Assembly: GCA_021815065.1 (NCBI GenBank) | Contig: JAKAHI010000062.1 | Span: 1 to 7,302, forward strand | DNA from: a bacterium | GTDB lineage: Bacteria; JAMCPX01 | DNA length: 7,302 nt | Reading direction: 5' to 3' | In this document: one piece after another, positions 5,930 through 7,302 of the stretch | How positions within the stretch are numbered: position 1 is the stretch's first letter | Layout of the letters: the number at the start of each line of letters is the position of its first letter | The notes under the pieces: model-generated | What the model saw: only the letters and a program-made list of their open reading frames with translations | Database searches by the model: none | What the model was told of the DNA's origin: nothing | Program-made: the position numbers and the translations under genes

Positions 5930-5963
5930 GATCTCCATGCGGTCATTCAAGATCGGTTTATAA
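5930..5963 (+). pseudogene. Orphan 3' fragment of a ygiD-like dioxygenase gene
   Basis: These 34 bases reproduce the last codons of the gene at 1833-2654, including the stop TAA at 5961-5963, but the sequence upstream is unrelated. It is a remnant left by duplication or by integration of DNA that carried the tail of the gene. Confidence 0.7.
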
Positions 5964-6017
5964 TACCGGCACCGGCGCTGCACGAATATCCCTATAGTTC
6001 AGGGCAGAAGTCCGCCC

Positions 6018-6046
6018 TTGACCCCTGTCTTGTATGTTCCTATCTT
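6018..6046 (+). promoter_or_regulatory. Possible promoter inside the right direct repeat, upstream of the DoxX-like gene
   Basis: TTGACC (6018-6023), a 17-base spacer and TATCTT (6041-6046, 4 of 6) lie about 50 bases before the ATG at 6095. If real, the duplication left the downstream genes with their own promoter after the insertion. Confidence 0.35.
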
Positions 6047-6094
6047 ATAAATCCTGGAGTGAAACGAAGATAGTTAGAAATAAGGAGGTACAAC

Positions 6095-6517
6095 ATGGCA
6101 AATGCAATGGGGTTTGCTCCTATTTCCAAAAAGGAGCTTTGGGCCGGGCGCATAATCAGCGCCGTTGTAGTTCTCTTTCTGCTTTTCGACAGCATTACCA
6201 AACTGATGAGGGTAGACGCTGTTATGAAAGCGACCGTCAAAGTCGGATATCCCGCCGATACTATTCCGGTCATCGGGCTTATCCTGCTCGTCTGTACCAT
6301 TATATACGTGATCCCTGCTACCTCGATACTCGGTGCGGTCCTTCTCACGGGCTATCTCGGCGGTGCCGTAGCGACCAACCTGCGCATCGGCAATCCGCTG
6401 TTCAGTAATACCTTGTTCCCGGTCTATTTCGGCATCCTGGTATGGGGAGGGTTGTTCCTGCGCGATCGCAGGCTCCGCTCGCTCCTTCCGATACGGCGAG
6501 GGCATAGCCATGATTAA
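6095..6517 (+). CDS. DoxX-like family small membrane protein
   Basis: The 140-residue protein has four predicted helices, at about residues 16-35, 55-73, 76-95 and 105-124, with a basic C-terminal tail (LRDRRLRSLLPIRRGHSHD). The blocks LFLLFDSITKLMR, VGYPADTIPVIGLILLVCTIIYVIPATSILGAVLLTGYLGGA and NPLFSNTLFPVYFGILVWGGLFLRD are typical of DoxX-like (DoxX_2) proteins. Members sit in the inner membrane and are linked to redox or thiol-stress complexes, but the biochemical role of this branch is not established. AAGGAGG at 6082-6088 fixes the start at 6095. It lies downstream of the right direct repeat and upstream of two VOC genes on the same strand. Confidence 0.88.
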   Translation: MANAMGFAPISKKELWAGRIISAVVVLFLLFDSITKLMRVDAVMKATVKVGYPADTIPVIGLILLVCTIIYVIPATSILGAVLLTGYLGGAVATNLRIGNPLFSNTLFPVYFGILVWGGLFLRDRRLRSLLPIRRGHSHD

Positions 6518-6585
6518 ATTTTTACATTGTAACTTCTATACAGAATGCACAGAAGATTTTGTACATTATTTTGGAAAATCACCCG

Positions 6586-6645
6586 ACCCAAGGGGAGCTT
6601 GGGTGCCCCGCCCCCTTTGTCAAAGGGGGAAAGAGGGGGATTTTA
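6586..6645. repeat. G/C-run palindromic repeat, second copy, with adjacent hairpin
   Basis: A perfect hairpin ACCCAAG (6586-6592) with CTTGGGT (6598-6604), loop of five, is followed by CCCCCTTT (6611-6618) pairing with AAAGGGGG (6622-6629), loop of three. AAAGAGGGGGATTTT follows. The second hairpin and tail match the family at 3040-3099. The element fills most of the 217-base gap between the DoxX-like and VOC genes. It may weaken read-through, but it lacks a clear T-run next to a stem. Confidence 0.75.
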
Positions 6646-6734
6646 ATTTGGTTGCGGATAGAAGCCGCCTTAGAAACAGGTTTATTTCAAGCAGAAGGGC
6701 ACAGCATTATTAATCACAAAGGGAGGGAAATAAC

Positions 6735-7151
6735 ATGAGTAAAATGGATTCTGTGGTACACTTCGAAATGCCGGCCGAAGACAGAAGCCGTATGGCGGAG
6801 TTTTATTCAAAGGTATTCGGGTGGAAAACAGAGATGCTCGGCCCCGAGATGGGAAATTATGTCGTGGTTACTACGACCGAATCTGGCGAGAACGGCCCGA
6901 AAAGACCGGGTGCAATCAACGGCGGCTTTTATGTAAAGCAAAAGGATATGCCTGCCCCATACCCGTCTGTCGTTATCGCAGTTGATGACATCAAAGCATC
7001 CATAAAGAAGGTTGCCGAATCAGGCGGGAAAGTGCTGGGTGAACCTATGGAGATACCGGGTATCGGACAGTATGTATCGTTTTTCGATACGGAAGGCAAC
7101 CGGGTGAGCATACTCCAACCATTACCGCGCATGGCAGTCCGGCCAAAATAA
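6735..7151 (+). CDS. VOC superfamily protein (glyoxalase/bleomycin-resistance/dioxygenase fold)
   Basis: The 138-residue protein has two beta-alpha-beta-beta-beta modules. The first runs about residues 5-68 (VVHFEMPAEDRSRMAEFYSKV, FGWKTE, NGGFYV). The second runs about 78-129 (SVVIAVDDIKASIKK, AESGGKVLGEPMEIPGIG, SFFDTEGNRVSILQP). H9 is at the usual first metal-ligand position. The last strand has Ser/Leu (VSILQP) where glyoxalase I has a metal-binding Glu, so classical glyoxalase I activity is doubtful. It resembles single-domain stress-related VOC proteins of unknown substrate. GGGAGGG at 6721-6727 supports ATG 6735. It is cytoplasmic and probably co-transcribed with the following VOC gene, 61 bases downstream. 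Confidence 0.88.
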   Translation: MSKMDSVVHFEMPAEDRSRMAEFYSKVFGWKTEMLGPEMGNYVVVTTTESGENGPKRPGAINGGFYVKQKDMPAPYPSVVIAVDDIKASIKKVAESGGKVLGEPMEIPGIGQYVSFFDTEGNRVSILQPLPRMAVRPK

Positions 7152-7212
7152 AGAGAGAATAAAGGGTATGCAATGAAAACAATCATTAACAAATCACAAA
7201 GGAGGGATTCTT

Positions 7213-7302
7213 ATGAAACCTCGTATCAACGCTATCACTCTCGGAGTCAATGATCTCGAAAAGTCGCTTGCATTTTATAGAAAATTGGGCTTGCCCTCTA
7301 AG
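7213..7302 (+). CDS. Second VOC superfamily protein, N-terminus only (runs off window)
   Basis: Thirty codons are visible and contain ITLGVNDLEKSLAFYRKLG, the opening strand and helix of a VOC/glyoxalase domain. AAGGAGGG at 7198-7205 precedes ATG 7213. The leader (AATCACAAAGGAGGGA at 7192-7207) is nearly the same as that of the first VOC gene (6712-6728, one extra G). The substrate cannot be judged from this fragment. Confidence 0.82.
   Translation, partial: MKPRINAITLGVNDLEKSLAFYRKLGLPSK

Larger units (their letters stand above)
5930..6055 (+). repeat. Long direct repeat, right copy (orphan dioxygenase gene tail plus flank)
   Basis: This copy is offset by exactly 3309 bases from the left copy and has no gaps against it. 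It still spells the dioxygenase C-terminus in frame as SMRSFKIGL and a TAA, although no dioxygenase gene precedes it here. The two coding differences are one synonymous change (Phe) and one Thr-to-Lys change. It leads directly into the leader of the DoxX-like gene. It starts just upstream of the promoter of the minus-strand toxin-antitoxin pair. Confidence 0.9.

Noticed and set aside
6510..6713. 67-codon frame overlapping the end of the DoxX-like gene
   Set aside because: Most of it is translation of the G/C-run palindromic repeat; the ATG lies inside the DoxX-like tail without its own Shine-Dalgarno.

Overview
The window is bacterial chromosomal DNA in which a compact set of metabolic and stress genes is interrupted by a foreign-looking segment. 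The best guess for the host is an anaerobic or microaerophilic Gram-negative-type bacterium of the Nitrospirota or Desulfobacterota kind. This rests on the archaeal-type glutamate synthase with an N-terminal ferredoxin domain and on two families of intergenic palindromes that I recall from such genomes. It is recall, not a search.

Left part (1-1308). The start of gltB runs leftward off the window edge and encodes the FMN/Fe-S glutamate synthase. A gene-free divergent control region of about 360 bases follows. It holds two opposed sigma70-like promoters and three copies of an 11-base motif built on GAAGGTTAA.

Centre-left (1309-2654). A four-helix membrane protein (probably DUF2569) lies 20 bases upstream of a complete LigB-type dioxygenase of the YgiD/4,5-DOPA extradiol class. 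The two probably form one operon.

Inserted segment (about 2747-5929). It is bracketed by two direct repeats of about 126 bp (2621-2746 and 5930-6055, about 95% identical). Each repeat contains the last codons of the dioxygenase gene plus its downstream flank. Inside are two palindromic interspersed repeats, one AT-rich gene, and a VapBC-like toxin-antitoxin pair on the minus strand. The AT-rich gene encodes a GT-C (family 39-like) membrane glycosyltransferase fused to cysteine-rich Sel1/Hcp-type repeats. It is broken by a 2-base frameshift in an (AT)n tract. No integrase or transposase is visible.

Right part (6095-7302). A DoxX-like membrane protein, a VOC (glyoxalase/dioxygenase-fold) protein and the start of a second VOC protein lie on the plus strand, each with a strong Shine-Dalgarno. 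Together with the dioxygenase they look like a small oxidative or electrophile-stress cluster that the insertion has split.

The most notable observations are the glycosyltransferase-Hcp fusion, its reversible-looking frameshift, and the long direct repeats that carry a gene tail and a possible promoter.
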